From contig NZ_LRAC01000087.1 in NCBI RefSeq assembly GCF_001517085.1, positions 1 through 64,000 of the forward strand: a DNA stretch of 64,000 nt, given 5' to 3'. Shown here piece after piece: positions 7,087 through 15,155 of this stretch (position 1 is the stretch's first letter; every line of letters begins with the position of its first letter). The position numbers and the translations under genes were made by a program. Under the pieces are notes generated by a model. It did not search any database. It saw nothing but the letters and a program-made list of their open reading frames with translations, and was not told the origin of the DNA. Source of the stretch: Paenibacillus sp. DMB5 (GTDB lineage Bacteria > Bacillota > Bacilli > Paenibacillales > Paenibacillaceae).

Positions 7087-7117
7087 TCCGATGGACGTCC
7101 AGCGGACGTCCATCGGA
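7087..7117. repeat. Perfect 14-base inverted repeat containing GGACGTCC twice
   Basis: tccgatggacgtcc at 7087-7100 and its exact complement at 7104-7117 are separated by AGC. The inner GGACGTCC is close to the GGACATCC word repeated inside the downstream initiator gene (7591, 7613, 7635); one more copy, ggatgtccg, is at 7137. It is likely an initiator-binding or autoregulatory site. There is no T-run, so it is not a terminator. Confidence 0.6.
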
Positions 7118-7189
7118 TAACAACGGGACAACGCGCGGATGTCCGCAGCCTGTCCTTACATTGTCCATGCAGGAGGCGGTGAATAGCAA

Positions 7190-8365
7190 TTGAGTGAGTC
7201 AACAGAAGCCCCAAGGTTATGGATCAAGAGCTATCAAGCGACAGATCGTGACCCCATCACACGACGGTTTTGCCGTTCGACAGGGCTGAGTACCCCCGCT
7301 GCAGTAGGCACATTACACATGCTATGGTGGTGGGTGCTGGACTGGGCACAGGACGGGGATATCTCCAAATATCAGGATATTGATATCGCTGATGCGGTGA
7401 GTTTTGAGGGCGAACCCCAGGTGCTTATGAGGGCGCTTGTAGATGCCGGTTATGTCATCGAAACCCAGTCAGGGCGCGAGATTGCCAACTGGTTCAGGAT
7501 CGGTGGACAGATCATTGAGTCCAAGAAAAAGGATGCTGAACGCAAGGCGGAAGCCCGGGAAAAGAAGCGTCAAAAGAAAGAAGGTCTTTCGGATGTCCGA
7601 GGGAAGTCCGGCGGACATCCTACGGACAATCCCGGGACATCCGAAGGAGTTCCAAAAGAAGTCCTCTCTATAGATAAAGATTTAGATATAGATAAAGATT
7701 TAGAACTAAATAAAGATTTAAAGATAAACGGTCATGCAGACCAAAACTCAAAAACAGAGCCAAAACAAGAACCAGATCTGAAATCCGAACCGACCGCCGA
7801 AAAGCCAAAAGCGCCGAAAGAGTCCGAAAAACCGAAAAACCCGGGTGAAAAAGGGCCGAAAGGGCGGAAAAAGCCCGAATATGCGGCCGATAGCTTGTAT
7901 TTTCGGATGGCCACAGGATTCAAGGAACGTCTCGACAAGCTGGCCAAAGCCGAAGGCGTGGAAACATTGGTGCCTCGGGCGAATCTGCAGAGCTGGGCGG
8001 ACGATTTCCGAAAGTTGGTTGAACTGGACAAACAGAGCGACATTCAGCAAATCGCTGATGTCATGGATTGGGTGGTTCAGGACTCGTTTTGGAAGCGAAA
8101 CGTGCTCAGCGGAGAGACGTTCCGGGAAAAGTACCCGAAATTACTCCTAGCAATGAAAGAGTCGAAGAAGGCAGCAACGGGGAATAAGGGTTCCGGCGGC
8201 GCGGGCGGGGGCCGGGGATACGGCCATCAGAAGCAGGAAATCCCGATCACCCAGGACAACGGAACTGATGGCACCCCGACCGAAAGCGAATATGCGGCCA
8301 TGATGCGGAGAGCAGCTGAAATAAAGGCTGAGAAGATCCGCATTAAGGAGGCAGGCGGCCGATGA
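7190..8365 (+). CDS. DnaD-like phage replication initiator / replisome organizer
   Basis: 391 residues. The N-terminal 110 residues form a compact winged-helix-like region (AVGTLHMLWWWVLDWAQDG, then ALVDAGYVIE). A charged linker with hexapeptide repeats (DKDLDI, DKDLEL, NKDLKI) follows. The C-terminal region around 240-330 (DSLYFRMATGFKERLDKL, then VVQDSFWKRNVLSGETFREK) resembles the DnaD/replisome-organizer C-terminal domain. Such proteins bind the phage origin and load the host helicase. The TTG start at 7190 follows AGGAGG at 7171-7176, a somewhat long spacing. The coding sequence itself carries 22-base-phased GGACATCC words and an AT-rich repeat, as expected when the origin lies inside the initiator gene. 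Confidence 0.7.
   Translation: MSESTEAPRLWIKSYQATDRDPITRRFCRSTGLSTPAAVGTLHMLWWWVLDWAQDGDISKYQDIDIADAVSFEGEPQVLMRALVDAGYVIETQSGREIANWFRIGGQIIESKKKDAERKAEAREKKRQKKEGLSDVRGKSGGHPTDNPGTSEGVPKEVLSIDKDLDIDKDLELNKDLKINGHADQNSKTEPKQEPDLKSEPTAEKPKAPKESEKPKNPGEKGPKGRKKPEYAADSLYFRMATGFKERLDKLAKAEGVETLVPRANLQSWADDFRKLVELDKQSDIQQIADVMDWVVQDSFWKRNVLSGETFREKYPKLLLAMKESKKAATGNKGSGGAGGGRGYGHQKQEIPITQDNGTDGTPTESEYAAMMRRAAEIKAEKIRIKEAGGR
7591..7720. other. Candidate prophage replication origin (iterons plus AT-rich repeats)
   Basis: GGATGTCC at 7591-7598 and its complement GGACATCC at 7613-7620 and 7635-7642 start exactly 22 bases apart, two helical turns. Downstream, the AT-rich word taaagattta recurs every 18 bases within three repeats (starting 7671, 7689, 7707). 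Iterons next to an AT-rich unwinding region inside the initiator gene is the classic theta-origin layout of lambdoid and many Gram-positive phages. Confidence 0.65.
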
Positions 8366-9033
8366 GCTACCTTCTGAGATCACCAGGGATGCACCGCTGC
8401 TCATGTGGCTGGGAAGGCAGGCCGCAGCGTGACAAGAAGGCTATGAAGCCGGTCGATAAATGTCCAAAGTGTTTCGAAGTTACAGCACTCATACCATTAC
8501 GGGAGATCCCCGGATATTGCTTCTGCTGCGGCGAGGCTGCCGGGAAGCTATTGATTTTAGATCACACAATGATCCGCGAGTGCCGCATATGCGGTGCCCG
8601 TCTAAATTTACACACGGTAGAGCCGTGGATATGGGAGGTAGCAGGTATGCAACAAGCAATAGACAAGCTGCAGAAGGAAATGGAAGCTTCGAAACACCCT
8701 TATGTGAAAGTGGTAGGGGAGCATGTGCTGAAGGTCCTGCAGGTCAATCCTGCGGCCGCTGAAAAGGTGCTCACAGATGGTAAAACCATCGCCGGAGCCC
8801 TGTCTGCTATGAAGTCTGAAGCGATGAAGACCAAATTTGAAGGTATGGGTATGTTGTCGGATGAAGATGGGTATGCCATCGCACTGAAGTATTACGGTTT
8901 TGACGGCAATATGGCAGTTCCTGCTTCAGCAGCACCCGCGCCTGTTACGGCAGCGCCGGTACCACCGGTTACTCCGGCTGCAGGGCCGCCAGCGTTCGAC
9001 CTGGGGCTCGATGATCTGCTTGGCGGTCTGTAG
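8362..9033 (+). CDS. Zinc ribbon plus PcfK / AcrIIA9-like protein (possible anti-Cas9)
   Basis: 223 residues. The first ~90 hold several CxxC pairs (CSCGW, CPKC, CFCCG, CRICG), a zinc-ribbon region. From residue 96 the sequence (MQQAIDKLQKEMEASKHPYV, then LQVNPAAAEKVLTDGKTI, then DEDGYAIALKYYGFDG) and the acidic end LGLDDLLGGL match my recollection of the PcfK-like family, some members of which are annotated as AcrIIA9 Cas9 inhibitors. An internal in-frame ATG at 8647 is preceded by GGGAGG at 8633-8638 with 8-base spacing. The AcrIIA9-like part could therefore be made alone. PcfJ follows 12 bases later, matching the pcfK-pcfJ pairing on conjugative plasmids. Inhibitor activity is inferred only. 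Confidence 0.65.
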   Translation: MSYLLRSPGMHRCSCGWEGRPQRDKKAMKPVDKCPKCFEVTALIPLREIPGYCFCCGEAAGKLLILDHTMIRECRICGARLNLHTVEPWIWEVAGMQQAIDKLQKEMEASKHPYVKVVGEHVLKVLQVNPAAAEKVLTDGKTIAGALSAMKSEAMKTKFEGMGMLSDEDGYAIALKYYGFDGNMAVPASAAPAPVTAAPVPPVTPAAGPPAFDLGLDDLLGGL

Positions 9034-9045
9034 AGGGGGAGCGAG

Positions 9046-10611
9046 ATGAACACTGAATTTCATGCGCACCAGGCTCATTTTGGGCCGATCAGCAAGGAAA
9101 TGACTGATTATGTGGAAAATCATGTTTTGCTCAAAAGCCGCTATTTGTTTACCAAAACCGTCATGCGTGTTCAGTTTGCATATTGCACTCATTGCAATCA
9201 GCAGCATCGACCGGAGGAACCATTGAAGCATTCTCACATTGCTTTTTGCCCTCATTGCAACTCCCAATGCATCGTAAAGAAAAGTCATGTTGGCCGCAAA
9301 TATATGCAGGACAAGGCCTATGTTGTTTTTTACGAGAAATCTATCATTGATCCTCAGGTAATGACTGCGGTTGGGTTTTATGTTAGGCGGGATTATGCAG
9401 GTGACTTCAAGGATGTTAAGACTCATTACAAAGCATCCTGCAGCTATGTGTTCAAAATGAACGGTGAAAGCACCATGTACTATACCGGATATTACAGTGA
9501 TACAAAGTGGTTTAAGCGGGATAAGATCGCCTCGGAGTATCCGTTATACAAAAACGGTGTTCCATGTTACTGCTCACTGGACAGCATTAAGGCGGCGATT
9601 AAAGGAACACCAATGCAGTACAGTACCTGGGAGAATTATTGGGATGGCAGCGACTCAGATATGACAAAGTTCTTCGGTCTGTATTCTAAATACCCCTGCA
9701 TTGAATACCTCACAAAGCTGAAATATGAATATTTTGTCTGGGCGAAGCTTTATGATATGCGCACTTATGATGCCATTAAGTGGAGTGGTAAGACCATTGC
9801 CGAGGTTCTGCGACTCCCGAAAAGGGATATGAAGCAGTTCATGAGCAGTAAGCCTACTATCCTGGAGCGCGATGATATAGGGGCGCTCACGTTAAGGCTC
9901 TATCAGCTAACGTTGAATGATAGCAATCGGCCTGATTTTGAAGAGCTGAAGCGCATTGCATCAAGTATACGGCCGTATTTTAACCAAATGAAACCCATGT
10001 TCAAATATCAAAACGTTCGGTTCTGTGCTAGATACATTCAGAAGCAGTTGAAAAAGAACAAACGTGTTTTTAGTGATGGAACCAGTGTTGTGATGATGTG
10101 GAAAGATTACATTGACGAATGCAGGATGCTCAACCTTGATCTAAAACTAGAGGAGATCATTTTCCCGTACGATCTTGCTGCTGCTCATGAGAGCACTTCA
10201 TCTCAAGTTAAAATCCATATGTCGGAGATTGAAAAGCAGCGAATCGCAAATCGTGCGAAAGAGCTGGAGATATACCGTTTTGCATGGAGAGATTACATTA
10301 TCCGTCCAGCGCAATCCGGAAAGGAAATCACTGAAGAGGGGAAGATCCTGCGCCATTGTGTTGGGAGTTATGCGAAAAGCCACGCTGCCGGCGAAACGAG
10401 CATTATGATGATTCGCAAATATGCCGATCCAGATACACCGTTCTTTACGATGGAAATAAAGGATGGTCAGGTAAGGCAGGTTTATGGTTACAAGAATCTT
10501 CGGACAAGCGGAGATTTGATTGAACTCATAGATGCATTCAAAGCTGACAAGCTCGTTAAAGGCAAGAAAAAGGATAGAAAATCCAATAAACCTCAGGGGG
10601 TAGCAGTATGA
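9046..10611 (+). CDS. PcfJ-like protein
   Basis: 521 residues. An N-terminal zinc-ribbon-like region (CTHCNQQH, then CPHCNSQC) is followed by a long central part and the C-terminal PcfJ hallmark around 435-500: GKILRHCVGSYAKSHAAGET, then PFFTMEIKDGQVRQVYGYKN. PcfJ family proteins are common on phages and conjugative plasmids; their biochemical role is unknown. The ribosome binding site GGGGAGCGAG lies 7 bases before the ATG. The stop overlaps the next start (ATGA), placing it in the early operon with the PcfK/AcrIIA9-like gene. Confidence 0.8.
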   Translation: MNTEFHAHQAHFGPISKEMTDYVENHVLLKSRYLFTKTVMRVQFAYCTHCNQQHRPEEPLKHSHIAFCPHCNSQCIVKKSHVGRKYMQDKAYVVFYEKSIIDPQVMTAVGFYVRRDYAGDFKDVKTHYKASCSYVFKMNGESTMYYTGYYSDTKWFKRDKIASEYPLYKNGVPCYCSLDSIKAAIKGTPMQYSTWENYWDGSDSDMTKFFGLYSKYPCIEYLTKLKYEYFVWAKLYDMRTYDAIKWSGKTIAEVLRLPKRDMKQFMSSKPTILERDDIGALTLRLYQLTLNDSNRPDFEELKRIASSIRPYFNQMKPMFKYQNVRFCARYIQKQLKKNKRVFSDGTSVVMMWKDYIDECRMLNLDLKLEEIIFPYDLAAAHESTSSQVKIHMSEIEKQRIANRAKELEIYRFAWRDYIIRPAQSGKEITEEGKILRHCVGSYAKSHAAGETSIMMIRKYADPDTPFFTMEIKDGQVRQVYGYKNLRTSGDLIELIDAFKADKLVKGKKKDRKSNKPQGVAV

Positions 10612-11600
10612 CGCAATTATCCATTCGTACCGTTGAAGTTATCGCAGTAGAGATCAACAGCATTAAGGAACAGACCCAACGCATTATGTTACAGGCCAGT
10701 GTAGAGATCGGCCGCCGGCTGGTTGAAGCGAAATCTATGATGCAGCATGGCGAGTGGGGTAACTGGCTGGCCGACACAGTGGATTACAGCCAGAGCACCG
10801 CGAACAACCTCATGCGGATCTTCGAAGAATACGGGACAGATCAGCTGACGCTGTTCGGGGATAACACTAATTCCCAAGCGCTTGGCAGTTTGACCTATAC
10901 GCAAGCGGTGGCCCTGCTCGGTATTCCGGCAGAGGAGCGGGAAGCATTCGCTGTTGAAAACAACGTTGAGGACATGTCTACCCGGGAACTGCAGGAAGCA
11001 GTCAAGGAACGGAAACAGGCCATAGCGGAGCGGGAAGCTGCAGAAAAGGCCAAGGAGAAAGCGGAGAAGGCAGCTGAGAAAGAGCGCAAGGCCAGGGAGA
11101 AGCTGGAGAAGCAGCAAGCAGACCATGCTGCCATTGTGGAGCGCCTGCAGGAACAGCTGGATGCCGCACAAGCCGCTTCCGCTGCCGGCGATGATGGAGC
11201 AGCAGCCGCAGCAGAAGAAGCGGCAGAACAGCTTCGTGCCAGCCTGAGCAAATCCGATGAACAGCTGATCGAATCTCAACGGCGTATAAAGGAGCTGGAA
11301 GAAGCCCTGAAGGCGAAGCCGGTAGAAGTGGCCACAGCAACCGTAACCGAATTTGTTACCCCGCCGGAAGTGCTTGAGGAGTTGGAGCTGCTCCGGAAAA
11401 AGAATGGTCCGGCAGCTGAAGAAATTGCCATGTTTAAGGTACACGTCAAAAGTGTAGGGAGCGCCTTTACCGCAGCAATGAATTCAGTTGCTACCTTGCG
11501 CAGCAAAAGTGAAGAAGATGCCGACAAATGCATTGCTTCACTATCGGAACTGGTGGATCGCCTGCAGAAGTCAGTGCAACTGCTGTCCAGGAAAGAATAG
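10608..11600 (+). CDS. DUF3102-type protein with long coiled coil
   Basis: 330 residues. The N-terminal ~110 residues (LQASVEIGRRLVEAKSMM, then GEWGNWLADTVDYSQSTANN) match the DUF3102 pattern, which resembles a ParB/KorB-like DNA-binding module. A coiled coil rich in Glu/Lys/Ala follows at 135-240, then a C-terminal helical segment. It is translationally coupled to pcfJ (ATGA). A DNA-binding role in phage replication or partition is plausible but not shown. Confidence 0.75.
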   Translation: MTQLSIRTVEVIAVEINSIKEQTQRIMLQASVEIGRRLVEAKSMMQHGEWGNWLADTVDYSQSTANNLMRIFEEYGTDQLTLFGDNTNSQALGSLTYTQAVALLGIPAEEREAFAVENNVEDMSTRELQEAVKERKQAIAEREAAEKAKEKAEKAAEKERKAREKLEKQQADHAAIVERLQEQLDAAQAASAAGDDGAAAAAEEAAEQLRASLSKSDEQLIESQRRIKELEEALKAKPVEVATATVTEFVTPPEVLEELELLRKKNGPAAEEIAMFKVHVKSVGSAFTAAMNSVATLRSKSEEDADKCIASLSELVDRLQKSVQLLSRKE

Positions 11601-11604
11601 GCCA

Positions 11605-11889
11605 ATGTTTTTCTTCTTTAGCACGGATGGTCCCGGGCCGTCTGTCATCGAGGAGCTGGTAGGTGAGGAGGTACTGCTGCAAAGGCAGTACCACTCCTAT
11701 CAGACCCATACAGGACAGATAAGCCATTACTACGTTCTGACGGCTTCCTGCTTGGCTGACCTTTGTATAGCGGAGGACAGCCAGTACAGCCGGGTATTCG
11801 CCCGGTACGATCGTTCCATCCTGGAGCGGGACAACTATTTCCCAGCGGCGGAAACGCTCATGAAACGCATATTTGATAAAGCAATCTGA
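11605..11889 (+). CDS. MFFFF-start small prophage protein 1
   Basis: 94 residues beginning MFFFFSTDGPGPSVIEELVG. The ATG at 11605 has AGGAAAG about 8 bases upstream. It shares the MFFFF start with 12706 and 13104. The body (QYHSYQTHTGQISHYYVLTA) suggests a small beta-rich protein. Unknown function. Confidence 0.7.
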   Translation: MFFFFSTDGPGPSVIEELVGEEVLLQRQYHSYQTHTGQISHYYVLTASCLADLCIAEDSQYSRVFARYDRSILERDNYFPAAETLMKRIFDKAI

Positions 11890-11902
11890 AAGGGTGAACA
11901 GT

Positions 11903-12706
11903 ATGGCAAAATCCACACCCGTAAGGGCTGATTTAATCAAGAAGGCATTGGCAGACCGACATAAGGATGATTTTTTCATGACAGAGGTAAAGGACGGGCC
12001 TACACAGTCCGTCCGGCATCACCTTAAGCTTGATGGCCTGGCGATTCGCAAGAGCTGGTCAAAGCCGCTCCTGTCCGGATATGAGGTCAAGGTAAGTCGA
12101 AGCGACTTTCTACGTGATGATAAGTGGATGGGTTACCTGCCACTATGCCATGAGTTTTCATTTGTCTGTCCTGCAGGGCTAATTAAGCCGGAGGAACTTC
12201 CTGAGCAGGTCGGGCTAATCTACTACAATCCGGACAAAGAGACGCTGCAAACGAAGCGTAAGGCTGTGTACAGGCTTGTTGAGATTCCAGCCAATATGCT
12301 CATGTACATCATCATGAACAGGCTGGATAATGATCGACATCCGTTCTTCTCGGATCAACGGGAGCAGATTGAGGCATATATCAAGGATAAGGCTAACCGC
12401 CATCATTTATCAGAAACCTATAAACATAAAATTGCTGCCCGGCTGGATGAGTTGGAAAAGGAAGCATCTGAGATTCGTCGGAAGCATGAACGCTTTGACC
12501 AGACTCAAGCAGTCTATGATCGGTTGCGGAAATTGGCCGATCAAGTGGGCTGCCACGGATGGTTTAGTGATAAATGGGTTGACGAGCTGGAGGAAATGGT
12601 CCTGTCCAGTGCAGTGAGCAAGGAAATTCAATATGCGGTGGATTCGGTCGAACGGAGTGTAACGAGGCTCCGGGAAGCAGTAGGCGCTAAAGCGGTGGAA
12701 TTGTAA
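11903..12706 (+). CDS. MmcB-like / PD-(D/E)XK-type DNA repair protein
   Basis: 267 residues. Residues ~30-120 (LDGLAIRKSWSKPLLSGYEV, then KVSRSDFLRDDKWMGYLPLC, then FVCPAGLIKPEELP) fit the MmcB-like restriction-fold family, with YEVKVSRSDF as the D/E-x-K-like core. A coiled-coil region (LDELEKEASEIRRKHERFDQ) occupies the C-terminal half. I chose the ATG at 11903, where AAGGGTGA lies upstream; an upstream start at 11873 would overlap the preceding gene. It possibly processes or repairs phage DNA. Confidence 0.55.
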   Translation: MAKSTPVRADLIKKALADRHKDDFFMTEVKDGPTQSVRHHLKLDGLAIRKSWSKPLLSGYEVKVSRSDFLRDDKWMGYLPLCHEFSFVCPAGLIKPEELPEQVGLIYYNPDKETLQTKRKAVYRLVEIPANMLMYIIMNRLDNDRHPFFSDQREQIEAYIKDKANRHHLSETYKHKIAARLDELEKEASEIRRKHERFDQTQAVYDRLRKLADQVGCHGWFSDKWVDELEEMVLSSAVSKEIQYAVDSVERSVTRLREAVGAKAVEL

Positions 12707-13104
12707 TGTTCTTCTTTTTCGCAGAGACTGCTCAATTCAGGCGCGGATTGGTCTGCAGGGTTACTACCGGCAGCAGTACAGACAAGATGGTTGTAGTTCA
12801 ACATGTTTCTGTATCTGATGGGGAAACAACTCTTTGGTGCTACGAGAACAAGCCGGTAACACGCCGGATTAACCACAAGGGAATTTCAGTAATTGATTTT
12901 GACCCGGCCTGTGTCACTTCTCCATTTTCGCCAAGGTTTTTAGAAATTACAGATGAGCTCCCCCTGCAGAATGATGGATGGGGTGCCCGCTATCGACGGG
13001 AAGCGTTGAAGTCACAGGCGCAGGCTGCAGCTGATCGAGAGAATGAGATACGGAAGATTCACTTATCGTCAAATCACAGATCCAGTATCAGAAGCGGGGC
13101 GTGA
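12706..13104 (+). CDS. MFFFF-start small prophage protein 2
   Basis: 132 residues beginning MFFFFAETAQFRRGLVCRV. Start and previous stop share a base (TAATG), showing coupling. The central part (VVVQHVSVSDGETTLWCYEN) looks beta-rich; the end is basic. Unknown function. Confidence 0.65.
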   Translation: MFFFFAETAQFRRGLVCRVTTGSSTDKMVVVQHVSVSDGETTLWCYENKPVTRRINHKGISVIDFDPACVTSPFSPRFLEITDELPLQNDGWGARYRREALKSQAQAAADRENEIRKIHLSSNHRSSIRSGA

Positions 13105-13271
13105 TGTTCTTTTTCTTTGAGGAAGAGCATCCACCGTGCCAAATCATAGATTACAGAGACATATATGACCGGCTTAAAGACAAGCCAGCAGATAAATGGA
13201 CGCGGGAGCTGGATCAGTTCCACGTCCTGCACCTCTGGCGATTAAATGACAGGAGGAACGATAACCCATGA
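13104..13271 (+). CDS. MFFFF-start small prophage protein 3
   Basis: 55 residues beginning MFFFFEEEHPPCQIIDYRDI and ending LNDRRNDNP. The ATG at 13104 shares a base with the preceding TGA, and the stop overlaps the next ATG. The third gene in 1.7 kb with the MFFFF start. Unknown function. Confidence 0.6.
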   Translation: MFFFFEEEHPPCQIIDYRDIYDRLKDKPADKWTRELDQFHVLHLWRLNDRRNDNP

Positions 13272-13429
13272 AGAAGACCAAACGGCCGACGCGCCGGCAA
13301 AAGGAAGCAATGGCAGCCAAAAAGCTAAACCCGAGCAATTGGCTTGTGGAGCGGGTCAGCCCGAAAGGCATTGTAATTGTTCATCGGGATAGCGGCAAAA
13401 CCAGATTCTTAGGGGCGGTGATGTCCTAA
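13268..13429 (+). CDS. DUF6906-type small prophage protein
   Basis: 53 residues starting MKKTKRPTRRQKEAMAAKKL, then NPSNWLVERVSPKGIVIVHR. This matches the DUF6906 pattern (basic N-terminus, L-N-P-x-N-W-L-V, then H-R-x-S/T-G-K-T-R) seen in many Bacillus and Paenibacillus phages. Overlaps on both sides (ATGA, TAATG) show tight coupling. Unknown function; possibly nucleic-acid binding. Confidence 0.75.
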   Translation: MKKTKRPTRRQKEAMAAKKLNPSNWLVERVSPKGIVIVHRDSGKTRFLGAVMS

Positions 13430-13701
13430 TGGCTTGCGAATGCCTCAAGAAAGTCGGGGAAATGTATTCCAGCGTATATGGGGATTACGGGAAAAAGGCG
13501 GGTGCCTTAGTGAAAGCTTCTGTTTCCGTTGAAGTGGCCAAACCTGTCAAAGATGGAGCTGAGGTTAGGAGGGCCAAGCATCGCCGTGGATACTTGGCAG
13601 AAATGAGATTCTGTCCGATGTGCGGCATCGAGCTTGAGGAGTCCCGCACAAAAATTATCACTACGTATGTGAATTGGAACTTAGAGGAGGATTCGGAGTA
13701 A
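13429..13701 (+). CDS. Small prophage protein with a CPMC zinc knuckle
   Basis: 90 residues with early cysteines (MACEC) and a C-terminal MRFCPMCGIELEES zinc-knuckle half. The start overlaps the previous stop (TAATG). Probably a small zinc-binding protein; function unknown. Confidence 0.65.
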   Translation: MACECLKKVGEMYSSVYGDYGKKAGALVKASVSVEVAKPVKDGAEVRRAKHRRGYLAEMRFCPMCGIELEESRTKIITTYVNWNLEEDSE

Positions 13702-14324
13702 TGAGCGATCAAGACAAAGGACTCTATAACAAATACATTGTAATCAACCGGGAGACCAGCAAAGAGGCAGAGGGGGCTTATTTCGTACTCCAGCCTGATA
13801 AGGACGCAGCTGCCCGCCCGGCACTGCTACGGTACGCTGAAGAGACGGCAGGTCAAAACGATAAGCTCGCCGCTGACCTCTGGAAATGGATTCAGAGCAT
13901 TGATGCTTACGCCTGCTGCCCGGAGGATGTATTCCCGCTCCTGGATGGCACAGAACTCATATTATCGCCTGGTGATCGGGTATTGTTCCAGCGGAGCTGC
14001 CCGGGCTCCATACCTCTTACAATCGACGCTGATAGCATCTTGGATGATGTACTGCAGGCATATAAGTCCACTCTGCTGCAGCTGGGACAAGTCAGCCGGG
14101 AGCGGGACGAATGGTACAACTCATACCTGCAGGCAGTAACGGATACAGACGGCAGCTCCGATATCATCAATATGCAGGCTGAGCGGATTGCTGATCTGGA
14201 ACGGGAGCTGGAAGAGTTCAAGGAAAAACATGAGGAGAAAGTACGCTACTATCAATCTGAATTGCGTGTCGCCACAAATGACCTGATGGAAGCAATCTTG
14301 AATAATGGTAGTCATCATGAATAA
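13701..14324 (+). CDS. Prophage protein with C-terminal coiled coil, unknown function
   Basis: 207 residues from the ATG at 13701, with GAGGAGG at 13684-13690. The N-terminal half is globular (YIVINRETSKEAEGAYFVLQ), and 145-200 is a coiled coil (AERIADLERELEEFKEKHEE). No family is recognised. Confidence 0.65.
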   Translation: MSDQDKGLYNKYIVINRETSKEAEGAYFVLQPDKDAAARPALLRYAEETAGQNDKLAADLWKWIQSIDAYACCPEDVFPLLDGTELILSPGDRVLFQRSCPGSIPLTIDADSILDDVLQAYKSTLLQLGQVSRERDEWYNSYLQAVTDTDGSSDIINMQAERIADLERELEEFKEKHEEKVRYYQSELRVATNDLMEAILNNGSHHE

Positions 14325-14508
14325 CTGGCACTTCGCAAATAAAGACCCGGAAATAGAGCGGGCAGCTGGAGGGCAGGGAGAAATCAAGTTCTCCCGCCTC
14401 TCTCCGGAGGAGCTGGAAGCATTCCGAGCAGCGAACCCGGCGCCGGCTAATGCTAAGAAGCCCATACCCATCTATGAGTACAACAAGAGGAGGCGGGCCC
14501 GTGAGTAA
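14317..14508 (+). CDS. Small prophage protein, 63 residues, unknown function
   Basis: Starts MNNWHFANKDPEIERAAGG at 14317, overlapping the previous gene by 8 bases. The basic C-terminal end is IYEYNKRRRARE. No recognised family. Confidence 0.5.
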   Translation: MNNWHFANKDPEIERAAGGQGEIKFSRLSPEELEAFRAANPAPANAKKPIPIYEYNKRRRARE

Positions 14509-14860
14509 GCAGCTGAACAGGCCCATGACGGTTAAGGATGTCCAGGAGGCACTGCAAGCAGGAGAGCGGCACTTTATCGCGGATGGCATCGGTGGGCAAA
14601 CGGTGGTACAGGAAGTGATCAGATGGGGTAATTCATATGTCCGGTACACCACGCCACATATGAAGGACTGGATCTCCACCAATATCCGTACCTTTGCCTG
14701 GGGAGTGTTTGGAGTATACAAAGAGGGGGATTGTCCTTGTGGGAGCGGTGGTGCAGATGGAATTGTACGCAAGGGTGACAGCAGCAGAGAAGGAATTGAC
14801 AAGGGAGAAGCTGGAAGAGTACCCCGAAATGGTCCGGAAAATAAGAGTCTACGGAAGTAA
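14501..14860 (+). CDS. Prophage protein, unknown function
   Basis: 119 residues from a GTG at 14501, preceded by AGGAGG at 14488-14493. The first 75 residues (MTVKDVQEALQAGERHFIAD, then GQTVVQEVIRWGNSYVRYTT) look protein-like. The last ~35 overlap the ArpU-like gene and are low quality. Confidence 0.5.
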   Translation: MSKQLNRPMTVKDVQEALQAGERHFIADGIGGQTVVQEVIRWGNSYVRYTTPHMKDWISTNIRTFAWGVFGVYKEGDCPCGSGGADGIVRKGDSSREGIDKGEAGRVPRNGPENKSLRK

Positions 14861-15116
14861 GGCTAGTCTGACGCTGCTGGAGGCACAGGAGCTGGAAGAC
14901 TGCAGATGGAAGGTCAGAGAGATCGACGCAGCATTTGAGCTTATCTTAGATGATGAGGTAGCGGCCATTATCAAGCACCGATATGTAAATGCTCGTAAGC
15001 ATAAACTGACCATTCTGCGGTACACGGCAAACAGCAGCAAGGCAACTATAAATCGGCGGATCGACGTTGGAGTTGAGACCATAGCGGAGCACCTAAAGCT
15101 GGCCGGCATCATTTGA
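14757..15116 (+). CDS. ArpU-like phage late transcription regulator
   Basis: 120 residues. A helical N-terminal part (LTREKLEEYPEMVRKIRVYG) is followed by a C-terminal sigma-4-like region (AIIKHRYVNARKHKLTILRY, then SSKATINRRIDVGVETIAEH). This is the ArpU/RinA-like pattern found just before packaging genes in Gram-positive phages, where such proteins switch on the late operon. Start uncertain: the ATG at 14757 has GGAG 12 bases upstream; GTG at 14739 is the alternative. Confidence 0.65.
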   Translation: MELYARVTAAEKELTREKLEEYPEMVRKIRVYGSKASLTLLEAQELEDCRWKVREIDAAFELILDDEVAAIIKHRYVNARKHKLTILRYTANSSKATINRRIDVGVETIAEHLKLAGII

Positions 15117-15155
15117 TGCCCAGTAGACGCATATGACGTAAGAAAGGGTGAGACA

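Noticed and set aside
10689..11444. 251-codon minus-strand ORF opposite the DUF3102 gene
   Set aside because: Leu/Phe/Cys-rich composition produced by the Glu/Lys/Ala coiled coil on the other strand.
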